Below, one piece after another: positions 5,457-13,138 of a DNA stretch of 13,138 nt. Every line of letters begins with the position of its first letter. Within the stretch, counting starts at the first letter, position 1. The position numbers were made by a program, and so were the translations under genes. Below the pieces are notes generated by a model. That model saw only the letters and a list, made by a program, of their open reading frames with translations, did no database searches and was not told where the DNA came from. Source of the DNA: DASWHX01 sp036397995 (GTDB lineage: Bacteria; Bacteroidota; Bacteroidia; Cytophagales; Cyclobacteriaceae); NCBI GenBank assembly GCA_036397995.1, contig DASWHX010000105.1, positions 1 through 13,138 of the forward strand, given 5' to 3'.

Positions 5457-8351
5457 ATGAAACTACCAAACAAGATTTTCAAAAATTCATTATGGCTGGT
5501 TATTCCGCTCATTGTATTTGCCTGTGTACCTGCGAAAGATGAGTCTGCAGGTAATAATCTGCGAATTGATTTTGAGAAGTACGTTTTGCCTAACGGCTTA
5601 AACATTGTCCTGCATGAAGATCATTCAGATCCGATTGTTTCAACTGCAATTTTATATCATGTAGGTTCTAATCGCGAAACTAAAGGCCGAACTGGTTTTG
5701 CACATCTTTTTGAACACATGCTTTTCCAGGAATCAGAGAATGTAGACCAGGATCAATTTTTTAAGAAAATTCAGGACGCCGGAGGCACATTAAATGGTGG
5801 AACCTGGCAAGATGGAACCATCTATTATGAAGTGGTACCTAAAAATGCCATGGAAATGGTATTATGGCTTGAGTCTGACCGTATGGGATACTTTATAAAT
5901 ACAGTAACGGAAGGCGCATTTGTAAACCAACAGGAAGTTGTTCAAAATGAAAAGCGGCAAAGAGTGGACAACAATCCCTATGGGCATACCAATTATGTAA
6001 TCCATAAAGCAATGTTCCCTGATGGCCACCCTTATAACTGGCAGGTTATTGGTGAACTGGAAGACTTGCAAAACGCCACGGTAGAAGATGTTAAAGAATT
6101 CTACCGTAACTTCTATGGACCCAATAATGCAACCCTGGTTCTGGCCGGAGATTTTAATAAGGATGAAGCAAAAGCTTTAATAGAAAAATATTTTGGAGAA
6201 ATTGAAGCGAGCGGAAACACCGGAGAATCACTCGCTCTAAAATCTCTGGAACCTATGAATGTTGCTATTGATGAAACGATTCGTTTGTATCATCAGGATA
6301 ACTTTGCAAAGGTTCCCCAACTTAACATGGTTTGGGCAGCAGTACATAGCAATCATCCTGACTCCTATCCACTAAACTTTCTGGCGCAGTTGCTATCACA
6401 GGGAAAGAAAGCTCCGCTATATAAAGTTTTGGAAAAAGAAAAAGAACTTACCTCTGATCCACAAGCGTTTAATGATGCAATGGAATTGGCCGGCAAATTT
6501 CAGATACGAATAAACGCCAATGATGGCGTTGATCTGGATGACATTGAAGAAGGTATCTTTGAGGCGTTTAAAAGATTTGAAACAGAAGGCATTACGGATA
6601 AAGATGTTGAAAGAGTGAAGGCAAGTCTTGAAACCAACTTCTATAATGGGATCAGCAGTATTTTAGGCAAGTCTTTCCAACTGGCCAGTTACAACGCATT
6701 TAATGGTGACCCGGGATACATTGAGCAGGATATCGAAAATATCCTTGCGGTAACCAAGGATGACATTATTCGAGTATATAATCTTTATATCAAAGACAAA
6801 CCTTTTATTCTTACCAGCTTTGTTCCTAAAGGTCAAATGGATCTCATGGCAGAAAATAGCAACCCGGCCCAGGTAAAAGAGGAAGCCATAGTTGAAAATG
6901 TTGATGCACAAGTGGCCGAGTCTGATGTAGAGGTCGAAAAGACTCCTTCAGAAATCGACCGAAGCGCCGAGCCGCCAAAAGGAGAGCAGCCAGGTTTGCA
7001 AATTCCGACCAGCTGGACTGTCACACTGGACAATGGAATGGAAGTCTATGGCATCAGGCAAGATGAACTGCCATTAGTGAATTTTAATCTGGTTATTAAA
7101 GGTGGCCATATGTTGGATGATTTTGGCAAAATTGGTGTGGCCAATTTGATGACGGATATCATGCAGGAAGGAACAAAGAATAAAACCCCTGAAGAGCTGG
7201 AAGAAGAAATAGAATTGCTGGGAGCCAATATTAATATGTTTACCAGTGATGGAGCCATCACAATTTCAGGTAATACGCTGGCAAGAAACTTTGAGAAAAC
7301 TCTTGATTTGGTTGAAGAGATGTTACTGGAGCCGAGATGGGATGAGGAAGAATTCGGCAGAATTAAAACAAGTACTGTTAATCAGGTAATTCGCCGGGAG
7401 GCTAATCCCTCCGCAATAGCCGGTGATGTCTTTGACAGGATATTATATGGTGATGAAAACATGAGGGGATATAATACACTTGGCACTCCGGAGAATATTA
7501 ATTCCATAACCATTGATGATTTAAAAGGATTTTATGATAATTATTTCTCTCCATCAGTAACGAATTTCCATGTTGTTGGAAGTGTAACCCAGGAAAGAGT
7601 GATGGATGCCCTTAAAGATTTAGAACTGAAATGGGCCGCCAGGGATGTTACGATTCCGGAGTATGCGGTAGCAGAGCAAACCGACAATGCCAAGTTGTTA
7701 TTTTATGATGTTCCGGATGCAAAGCAATCCGTAATAAACATTGGTTATCTCGCCCTGAAACGGACCGATCCTGACTATTACCCGGTTCAGGTGATGAATC
7801 ACGGATTGGGTGGCTCATTTAATAGCAGAGTAAATTTGGTATTAAGGGAAGAGAAGGGTTACACCTACGGAGCAAGAACTTTTTTCGATGGAACTGACAT
7901 CGTAGGCGCTTTTAATGCTTCATCCAGTGTAAGAACTAACGTAACTCTGGAAAGTGTGAAAATTTTTAGGGAAGAAATGGATAAATACCGCGAAGGAATT
8001 AGTGAAGATGATCTCGAATTCACCAAGAACGCCTTAATTAAATCAAATGCCAGAAGATTCGAAACTCAGGGTAGCCTGCTGGGCATGCTACAGACTATGA
8101 GCGCGTATAATTTTGGTTCTGATTACATTAAGAAGGAAGAGGATATTGTTCGTAACATGACACTGGAGCAACATAAAGGACTTGCACAAAAATATCTCAT
8201 TCCATCAAAAATGATTTACCTCATTGTCGGTGATGCAAGAAGTCAATTCCCAAGATTTGCTGATCAGGGCTTTGATGTAGTCGCACTCGTTGATAAGGAA
8301 GGAAAGGTTAAGGGAGACAAAATTAGTATTGAAGTAAACCAGCAGGATTAG
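5457..8351 (+). CDS. Lipoprotein with two fused M16 (insulinase/pitrilysin-type) zinc peptidase domains
   Basis: The 964-residue product starts with a lipoprotein signal (hydrophobic stretch ending IVFAC; Cys23 as the likely lipidated residue), placing it in the envelope. The first M16 unit (about 34-460) has the inverted zinc motif HLFEH (His83, Glu86, His87); the third ligand is probably Glu165 in VVQNEKRQ, 78 residues on. After an acidic linker of about 40 residues (roughly 470-512, many Glu, Asp, Pro and Ser) a second unit (about 515-940) follows. It lacks HxxEH at the equivalent place (GVANLMTDIMQEG) but keeps the Arg/Tyr pair of the substrate-binding partner (Arg797, Tyr804 in LREEKGYTYG). 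Heterodimeric M16B enzymes such as the mitochondrial processing peptidase split these roles between an active and an inactive subunit; here both are in one chain. The likely role is cleavage of peptides or unfolded segments that fit the closed chamber. It ends at a bidirectional terminator shared with the convergent gene. Confidence 0.92.
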   Translation: MKLPNKIFKNSLWLVIPLIVFACVPAKDESAGNNLRIDFEKYVLPNGLNIVLHEDHSDPIVSTAILYHVGSNRETKGRTGFAHLFEHMLFQESENVDQDQFFKKIQDAGGTLNGGTWQDGTIYYEVVPKNAMEMVLWLESDRMGYFINTVTEGAFVNQQEVVQNEKRQRVDNNPYGHTNYVIHKAMFPDGHPYNWQVIGELEDLQNATVEDVKEFYRNFYGPNNATLVLAGDFNKDEAKALIEKYFGEIEASGNTGESLALKSLEPMNVAIDETIRLYHQDNFAKVPQLNMVWAAVHSNHPDSYPLNFLAQLLSQGKKAPLYKVLEKEKELTSDPQAFNDAMELAGKFQIRINANDGVDLDDIEEGIFEAFKRFETEGITDKDVERVKASLETNFYNGISSILGKSFQLASYNAFNGDPGYIEQDIENILAVTKDDIIRVYNLYIKDKPFILTSFVPKGQMDLMAENSNPAQVKEEAIVENVDAQVAESDVEVEKTPSEIDRSAEPPKGEQPGLQIPTSWTVTLDNGMEVYGIRQDELPLVNFNLVIKGGHMLDDFGKIGVANLMTDIMQEGTKNKTPEELEEEIELLGANINMFTSDGAITISGNTLARNFEKTLDLVEEMLLEPRWDEEEFGRIKTSTVNQVIRREANPSAIAGDVFDRILYGDENMRGYNTLGTPENINSITIDDLKGFYDNYFSPSVTNFHVVGSVTQERVMDALKDLELKWAARDVTIPEYAVAEQTDNAKLLFYDVPDAKQSVINIGYLALKRTDPDYYPVQVMNHGLGGSFNSRVNLVLREEKGYTYGARTFFDGTDIVGAFNASSSVRTNVTLESVKIFREEMDKYREGISEDDLEFTKNALIKSNARRFETQGSLLGMLQTMSAYNFGSDYIKKEEDIVRNMTLEQHKGLAQKYLIPSKMIYLIVGDARSQFPRFADQGFDVVALVDKEGKVKGDKISIEVNQQD

Positions 8352-8374
8352 ATCCCTCCGGACAATAAAAAAAG

Positions 8375-8406
8375 AAATGCCTTTCTCCAAACGGAGGAAG
8401 GCATTT
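8375..8406. terminator. Bidirectional intrinsic terminator between convergent genes
   Basis: AAATGCCTTTCTCC (8375-8388), a four-base loop AAAC, and GGAGGAAGGCATTT (8393-8406) form a 14-bp stem with a single G-U wobble on the plus-strand transcript. The plus strand continues with T residues (8404-8408) and the minus strand has a T-run after the stem (complement of 8367-8373). It lies between the M16 stop (8351) and the M49-like stop (8422), so it can end both transcripts. Confidence 0.9.
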
Positions 8407-8421
8407 TTCTTATCAGGTAAA

Positions 8422-10062
8422 TTATTTTAAGCCTAGAATTTCCACACCCTGGTCAAAAACTATATCTCTGGGAATCCCCGCATTTGAAACTCTGTTCAAA
8501 TCATTTTGCAAATCTTGCCTAACCATTCCTTTTTCATTGAACAAAGCAGCAGTACCTTCATAATCACCATCACCCTGCAAAGTCAGGATCTTCTCAGACA
8601 GACCGGCCATAGCTTTTTGAAAGTTTTCAATATTTACACTATAGAAACCATTATCATCTTTTGAGAAGGCATCCATTTCTGCAAAGTAATTGAACCTGAT
8701 CATATTTGCCTGGCCATGAGCACTGGTGGCTCCAAAACGGACTGATCGGAAAATACCTGCAAGAAAAGTAACATAGTAATCCATAAGGTCACCCTCAACC
8801 TCACCCATATTGTGAAGCTGGGTAACCATGTATATACCCAGGATATCCGCCTTTCCTTCTTCCAATGCACTGTATTTCTCCTTCAATGCTTCGCGAATTG
8901 ATCCCTTATCGGTTATCGTGTTTTTAACACCGAGCCCATGTGCAACCTCATGAAACATTGTGTTTGCAAAAAACGCATCAAAATTAACATGAGAACGTTG
9001 ATCCGCAGCAATCAGAAGTTCCGAGATGGGTACCATTATTTTATCAAACTTTGCCCGCATGGCATTTTTTAATTGTAGTCTTCTTGAACCTTTTTGTAAC
9101 TGCACCTCTACATCATTGGGTAAATTAATCGCGATAGTTTTACTGCCTGAATTACAATCTCCGGCGTAATAGATCACATCATAAGCATTAATTTGTGATT
9201 CGGTGCCGGGCTTATCTTGTTTATAGGCAGCCGGTACCGGAAGCTCCTGCTGGAGTCGCGGAAGAAAATTGGCAAACCTCGACAATCTTTCGCTCCACTG
9301 AACATCTTTTATCAGGATATATGCTTCGTGCGCCGCCTTGTAATTGAATAATTTATCTTCGTAATTTTCAATCGGGCCAATCACTACATCAATGACGTTG
9401 GTTTTCATTTCCATCCAGGCGAAATCACTGGGCTGATATTCATCAGAAAGCAAAGCAGCTGCCCGCAAGGTTAGATATCTCTTCAACTCATCGTTTTCAG
9501 CGAACTCCGCAGCCATCCGGAGTAAGTCACTCGCTCGCGTTACCTCTTCCTTAAAAAATTCATAATAAGGAATAGTGATAAGGCTGCCATCTTCCGCTCT
9601 TCTAACCATTGTATAAAGGCTTTTCTTATCTTCTGCAGAAAGGGATTCAAATTCTTCCTTTGTAATATCTTCAGGATAAAATTGAGCACCTGCGGGTTTT
9701 GAACCGAAACCATCAATAAATGGCTCATCTCCTCTTAATCTGTCCCAGGGTCCATAATTTATTTTAGCAAATTCCCGGGCATTTTCATCGTTGATTGAAC
9801 TTAGAAGTTCCGCTTTGTTTCCATAGGCTTCTTTCCAAAAAAGATCATCCATAATAGCTGCCGCATCTATCAGAATTGGGATCATTTTCCTTTGATTTTC
9901 AGTCAGAGAAGATAAATCCGCCGTAAGCGGCACGCGAGCATATTCACTTAGCCTCATTTCAACATTAGTTTCGGTGTCTTCATTTTCATTGGGTGCTTCA
10001 TTGGGTGGTGTGCATTGCATGATTAGTAATAATGTACATGCGAATATTGAATTCCTGAACAT
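8422..10062 (-). CDS. M49-like (dipeptidyl-peptidase III family) zinc peptidase, predicted lipoprotein
   Basis: The 546-residue product has a short hydrophobic N-terminus ending at Cys17 (LLLIMQC, then an acidic, Asn/Glu-rich tail), consistent with a lipoprotein, though Gln before the Cys is not the usual small residue. In the middle and C-terminal half it has MFHEVAHGLG (zinc-binding His371 and His375, catalytic Glu372) followed 26 residues later by LEEGKADILG (Glu401/Glu402). This pair corresponds to the HELLGH and EECRAE motifs of dipeptidyl-peptidase III, which removes dipeptides from oligopeptide N-termini. Here the motif is the five-residue HExxH rather than the six-residue HExxGH of most M49 enzymes, and the chain is shorter than the roughly 700 residues of classical members. 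Related Bacteroidota proteins are often mislabelled as dihydrofolate reductase or Zn-dependent hydrolase. The ATG at 10062 is preceded by AAAGG-like bases. It is convergent with the M16 gene and divergent from the DUF4230 gene. Confidence 0.8.
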   Translation of the reverse strand: MFRNSIFACTLLLIMQCTPPNEAPNENEDTETNVEMRLSEYARVPLTADLSSLTENQRKMIPILIDAAAIMDDLFWKEAYGNKAELLSSINDENAREFAKINYGPWDRLRGDEPFIDGFGSKPAGAQFYPEDITKEEFESLSAEDKKSLYTMVRRAEDGSLITIPYYEFFKEEVTRASDLLRMAAEFAENDELKRYLTLRAAALLSDEYQPSDFAWMEMKTNVIDVVIGPIENYEDKLFNYKAAHEAYILIKDVQWSERLSRFANFLPRLQQELPVPAAYKQDKPGTESQINAYDVIYYAGDCNSGSKTIAINLPNDVEVQLQKGSRRLQLKNAMRAKFDKIMVPISELLIAADQRSHVNFDAFFANTMFHEVAHGLGVKNTITDKGSIREALKEKYSALEEGKADILGIYMVTQLHNMGEVEGDLMDYYVTFLAGIFRSVRFGATSAHGQANMIRFNYFAEMDAFSKDDNGFYSVNIENFQKAMAGLSEKILTLQGDGDYEGTAALFNEKGMVRQDLQNDLNRVSNAGIPRDIVFDQGVEILGLK

Positions 10063-10181
10063 GGCCTTTAAGATTTTTTGTTTAACAATTTAAGCAATTT
10101 AACGGTGGCATTATTTTTCAGTAAATGTATAATACTTTTAATTAATTATATTATTTTTATATTTTATATTATTTTTCATAT
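10063..10181. other. AT-rich divergent intergenic region with an 18-bp-period direct repeat
   Basis: This 119-bp gap must hold the start signals of both the M49-like gene (minus) and the DUF4230 gene (plus). The last 50 bases before the DUF4230 ATG are almost pure A/T. TTATATTATTTTT occurs at 10146-10158 and again at 10164-10176, a 13-bp direct repeat 18 bp apart. On the minus strand TACATTTA (10129-10122) resembles the -7 element TAnnTTTG with one mismatch but has no matching -33 element at the right distance. No promoter can be called with confidence and no small gene is seen. Confidence 0.5.
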
Positions 10182-10772
10182 ATGTTGAAATTGAAGACTC
10201 CCCTGATAATTATTCTGATTCTCTTAGGTGTTACTGCCGGATTCATTTTGTCAAAAGGCTTAGCTACAAAGGTTCTTTCACCTCCCCTGGTTTTCAGACT
10301 TAATGAAATCAAAAAGGTTCGACAACTAAAATTAGTTACTTACCATTTTGAAGAAATAATTCCTATAGAAAAAAATGGGAAGATTAAGCTATTGCTTATA
10401 GTACCTGCAACTGTTTCCGGTTACATAGATTTGGATGCTTTGCAATATCGCATTTTCAACGATACTCTTATCTCAGTTTCCTTGCCTTCCGCCAGCGTTG
10501 ACAGTGCTAATTTCCAGATTGAAAATGCAGTGAACTATGATTTGGAAAAGCGATTTAGCATAAACCTCGGCACAGGCCTTTACCAGGAAGTTTTTGAGGA
10601 ACTGAAAGAAAAATTAAAAATCAGCAAAATAAATGTAACCCAAAAAGCATTTGAACTAGGACTTGAAAGTTCGACAAATAATGCGGCCAAAGAATATATC
10701 TCCGCCTTGCTATCAGACTTAGAATACGTGGTCGAATTCAAGGATAAAAATTTACTCAATTACTCTGATTGA
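10182..10772 (+). CDS. DUF4230 family membrane-anchored protein
   Basis: The function of this family is unknown. The 196-residue product has an N-terminal hydrophobic segment (about 7-24, a signal anchor or signal peptide without a clear cleavage site), then a soluble domain. The parts that resemble DUF4230 are the early NEIKKVRQLKLVTYHF segment, the central strand pair ending VSGYIDLDAL (about 78-87), a strand with LPSASVDSANFQIENA, and the C-terminal helix pair in which an NNAAKEYISALLSDL stretch ends the domain. The predicted topology puts the domain outside the cytoplasmic membrane. It stands alone on the plus strand between divergent and convergent neighbours, so the context gives little help. 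Its last seven codons, stop included, overlap the 3' end of the DUF4249 gene on the other strand. The ATG is preceded by an AT-rich leader with no Shine-Dalgarno. Confidence 0.72.
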   Translation: MLKLKTPLIIILILLGVTAGFILSKGLATKVLSPPLVFRLNEIKKVRQLKLVTYHFEEIIPIEKNGKIKLLLIVPATVSGYIDLDALQYRIFNDTLISVSLPSASVDSANFQIENAVNYDLEKRFSINLGTGLYQEVFEELKEKLKISKINVTQKAFELGLESSTNNAAKEYISALLSDLEYVVEFKDKNLLNYSD

Positions 10773-11579
10773 TTTCTTCTTCACAGAGGAAACCTGAAAA
10801 ACACCCAGCGCACCATTGCTCAGGTTTGTAAGCGGATTAGCAGGAGGTGGTGAGAACATGCCGCCATCATTGCCCAGGACACTGGCAAGTTCAGAATAGA
10901 ACAAATAAACCTTTCTGCTTATACTGAATACCCGAATTGTTGCGGAGTCTCCCAGGGCATAATTAAATGGAAATTCTAATCCGGAAATCTTACCGGCGAG
11001 GAAAATATCGTCACTTATGAATACATCCGCATCGTTCCTAAGCAATTCATCATTGGCGAAGAATTCAAAGTAATAGTAATCTTTAGTCTCCTGGGGTTCA
11101 AATCCGTAAAACAAAACGTTGTATAATAAATTATCTTCAATATCATCCTGGCCGGGGTCTGGATCTTTCCTCACTGATAAACTATCCAGCTCAAAATTGG
11201 GCAGCATGGGTTCAGTGGCAGAATAAGTAATTCCATTCAATGTAACATCCAGCGTGTAGGTATTGTTTATTATTCCGGTAAAAGCCGGCTGAGGAAAATA
11301 ATATCCGCTGCTGTCCGGATTAGAGGTATCATATTCAACAAAATCATAAACATTCCCAATGTCATCTAAAACCAATATACTTGCACCGCTTATTCCCGGT
11401 ATTTTTCCCTGGTAATAAAAATCAACGTTGGATGTTATCCGCACATAATTTAAATCCGGATCGTCCGTAACCAATGCTTCAATTACAATTTTCTGATCTG
11501 TTTGTTCCGGATCTAGCTGAATCACTTCATCGCAAGACAAAGTAACAATCATCATTATTAGTGTATAAATCTTTCTCAT
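10752..11579 (-). CDS. DUF4249 lipoprotein, partner of the adjacent TonB-dependent receptor
   Basis: From the ATG at 11579 the product has 275 residues. MRKIYTLIMMIVTLSC is a clean lipoprotein signal with Cys16 as the lipid site. The mature part opens with a beta-sandwich-like region (KIVIEALVTDDPDLNYVRIT) and ends with PPPANPLTNLSNGALGVF, both typical of DUF4249. These proteins are commonly encoded directly downstream of TonB-dependent receptors in Bacteroidota and are thought to work at the outer membrane with them, by analogy with SusCD-type pairs; the ligand is unknown. A TTG four codons upstream (11591) is in frame, but it would put Asn-Phe-Glu ahead of the signal peptide and lies inside the receptor gene, so the ATG one base after the receptor TGA is the better start. 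The spacing (TGA-A-ATG) implies translational coupling. The 3' end overlaps the convergent DUF4230 gene by 21 nt. Confidence 0.85.
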   Translation of the reverse strand: MRKIYTLIMMIVTLSCDEVIQLDPEQTDQKIVIEALVTDDPDLNYVRITSNVDFYYQGKIPGISGASILVLDDIGNVYDFVEYDTSNPDSSGYYFPQPAFTGIINNTYTLDVTLNGITYSATEPMLPNFELDSLSVRKDPDPGQDDIEDNLLYNVLFYGFEPQETKDYYYFEFFANDELLRNDADVFISDDIFLAGKISGLEFPFNYALGDSATIRVFSISRKVYLFYSELASVLGNDGGMFSPPPANPLTNLSNGALGVFQVSSVKKKSIRVIE

Positions 11580-11580
11580 T

Positions 11581-13138
11581 TCAAAATTCAACGCTATATG
11601 TTATGGATGGAAGGATCGGGAACAGGTAAATCATGCGGGCTTGTTTCCCCACCACCTCACCGGACTCAAACCGATCTTCAGTAAAAAGACTAAACGGATT
11701 CTTACGGTTATAAACGTTATACAGGGCAAAAACCCATTTCGAACGAAGTTTCCGAGGTTTCTCTCTTCCGGGAGTAAGTGTTGCCGAAATATCCATTCTA
11801 TGATAATCAGGCAACTGGTAACTATTTCGCTCACTGAAATAATCAGCGCTATAGTATTTATATTGATACCTTCCCGTAGGTATTGTGGTGGGCCTGCCTG
11901 TGTTATAGACAAAGTTTAAACCAAATGACCAGGCGCGATTTAATTCGTACACCCCGCTTATGCTTACGTTATGCCTGCGATCATAATTTGCCAGAAAGGT
12001 TCTGCCCTGGTTTACATCAGACACTTTGCGGGTTGTTTTAGATAAGGTGTAGCTGATAAATCCATTTAACTTGCCTTCCTTCTTATTAAACATGAGTTCC
12101 CACCCATAAGAAGTAGATTTACCCTGCCTGAACTCGGTGGCCAAATCTTCATTGAAAAAGATCATTGCATTATCCGCAAAGTCTGTGATCTTGCTAATAT
12201 TTTTATAATATAGCTCGGTTTCAAATTCAATAGTATTGGATCTGAAATTCCTAAAAAAACCAACCGCAAATTGATCCGCAATCTGTGGCTTAAGGTAAGG
12301 ATTGCTTGGAGTCCAGGTATTTAATGGCAATGGAACAGTACCGGAGCTAACCAGGTGCACGTTCTGAACCATTCTGTTATACGAAGCCTTTAAAGAACTC
12401 TGGGAATTAAGAAGAAATCTTCCTGAAACTCTGGGCTCAGGATTTACAAATGTCTTTATATTCTCAAACTGATCATACTTCCTTTCCCCTGTCACTGTTG
12501 TTGAAGACCTGTTATTTATATCTTCATAATACCTTATTGTAGTTTCGCCAATGTTTTGGAATATGCTCAGTCGAACTCCCAGCTCAAGCGTAAATCTTTC
12601 GGATATAGTCTGCTTGCTTTCAAGATACAGGGCATGATCCAGTGCGAACTGGCGTTCAAGTTCCGAAGTTGTAAAAATTGAGCCGGGTTGATTGGGTTCA
12701 ATCTTCCCAGGGAAAAACCTGCGGTAAGATAAATCATATCCAAATTTGATCTCAACTTTTGGACTTGCGAAGAAATGATTATCGGCTTTCAAAGTAAACT
12801 GTTGAATTCTGGAAGTCCATTCAAACCCTTGTACAGGGTCTTTTAATTCCAGCCCATACGCGAACTGACTGCCTATAAGAGTAAGGTTTGAAAAAAGTTT
12901 TTCAGTATAATGATGATTCCATCGAAGTGTGGCGGTACGGTTGCCCCAGTCGAACCCAAAAATTTTATTAAAACTGAATGAATCTTTACCGACATAAAAT
13001 GCGGCAAAGAATCTGTTGTTGTTGTTCAACCTCCAATTTGCCTTTGCATTTATATCATAGAATGAAACCCTTGCATCTTCTCCCGCTGCCGCGATAAAGA
13101 TATCTGCATAAGACCGACGGCCGGAAACCAGAAACGAA
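11581..13138 (-). CDS. TonB-dependent outer-membrane receptor, C-terminal part (runs off the right edge)
   Basis: The frame is open from the TGA at 11581 to the window edge, 518 residues, with no start inside; the TTG at 13029 is internal, since the codons upstream of it read SFLVSGRRSYADIFIAAAG, a standard receptor segment just after the plug. The part present is most of the 22-strand barrel: alternating aromatic strands, long loops, a late NSYQLPDYHRMDISATLTP strand and FALYNVYNRKNPFSLF, then a C-terminal ITYSVEF ending in Phe as expected for barrel assembly. The signal peptide, any carboxypeptidase-like N-domain, TonB box and plug lie outside the window. The receptor imports a ligand across the outer membrane using TonB energy; the substrate cannot be read from the sequence. 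DUF4249 follows after 1 nt, the usual arrangement for this receptor subgroup. Confidence 0.92.
   Translation of the reverse strand, partial: SFLVSGRRSYADIFIAAAGEDARVSFYDINAKANWRLNNNNRFFAAFYVGKDSFSFNKIFGFDWGNRTATLRWNHHYTEKLFSNLTLIGSQFAYGLELKDPVQGFEWTSRIQQFTLKADNHFFASPKVEIKFGYDLSYRRFFPGKIEPNQPGSIFTTSELERQFALDHALYLESKQTISERFTLELGVRLSIFQNIGETTIRYYEDINNRSSTTVTGERKYDQFENIKTFVNPEPRVSGRFLLNSQSSLKASYNRMVQNVHLVSSGTVPLPLNTWTPSNPYLKPQIADQFAVGFFRNFRSNTIEFETELYYKNISKITDFADNAMIFFNEDLATEFRQGKSTSYGWELMFNKKEGKLNGFISYTLSKTTRKVSDVNQGRTFLANYDRRHNVSISGVYELNRAWSFGLNFVYNTGRPTTIPTGRYQYKYYSADYFSERNSYQLPDYHRMDISATLTPGREKPRKLRSKWVFALYNVYNRKNPFSLFTEDRFESGEVVGKQARMIYLFPILPSITYSVEF

Noticed and set aside
5363..5605. Minus-strand reading frame of 80 codons spanning the start of the M16 gene
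   Set aside because: It lies mostly antisense to the M16 signal peptide and to its promoter region, has no recognisable protein features, and is explained as a shadow.
10111..10133. TATAAT at 10128-10133 as a sigma-70 type -10 box for DUF4230
   Set aside because: The Bacteroidota primary sigma factor does not use the TATAAT/TTGACA pattern, the region is AT-rich enough for chance hits, and no -35 partner is seen.
1..13138. Mobile elements, CRISPR arrays, tRNA or rRNA genes
   Set aside because: I found no transposase or integrase motifs, no regularly spaced repeats beyond the single 18-bp-period pair, and no tRNA-like arms or rRNA signature segments.

Overview
The window looks like chromosomal DNA from a member of the Bacteroidota, most likely Cytophagales. 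The grounds are moderate-to-low GC, a TonB-dependent receptor paired with a DUF4249 lipoprotein, outer-membrane proteins ending in aromatic residues, several lipoproteins, weak Shine-Dalgarno signals and promoter-like sequences of the Bacteroidota type (TTG/TTTG, about 20 nt, TAnnTTTG). The lineage is inferred from gene content; no rRNA or other decisive marker is present.

Layout, left to right. Positions 1-2286 (minus strand) hold a tight run: dihydrolipoamide acetyltransferase (E2 of pyruvate dehydrogenase), hslV (proteolytic subunit of the HslUV protease) 2 nt after it, and 28 nt further the first 30 codons of an ArsC-family arsenate reductase cut off by the window edge. A promoter-like sequence lies in the 61 bp in front of E2. 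Upstream on the same strand (2348-5281) is a large exported protein with a gluzincin-type peptidase domain (HEYRH), a TolB-like propeller and a C-terminal outer-membrane barrel. It is divergent from a 964-residue lipoprotein carrying two fused M16 peptidase domains (5457-8351). A strong bidirectional terminator separates the M16 gene from a convergent M49-like (dipeptidyl-peptidase III type) lipoprotein (8422-10062). A short AT-rich divergent region leads to a DUF4230 membrane-anchored protein (10182-10772), whose 3' end overlaps by 21 nt the 3' end of a convergent DUF4249 lipoprotein. That gene sits 1 nt downstream of a TonB-dependent receptor that runs off the right edge.

The genes are largely housekeeping and cell-envelope functions. 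The theme that stands out is proteolysis: HslV (threonine protease), a peptidase-MA-like zincin fused to a barrel, an M16 pseudo-heterodimer and an M49-like enzyme lie within 10 kb, three of them predicted to be exported. I see no mobile element, CRISPR array, tRNA, rRNA or phage gene. No gene-free stretch exceeds 300 bases. Three starts need correction: the barrel protein and DUF4249 are best started at an ATG a few codons inside a TTG-started reading frame, and the TonB receptor has no start in the window because its frame stays open to the right edge.
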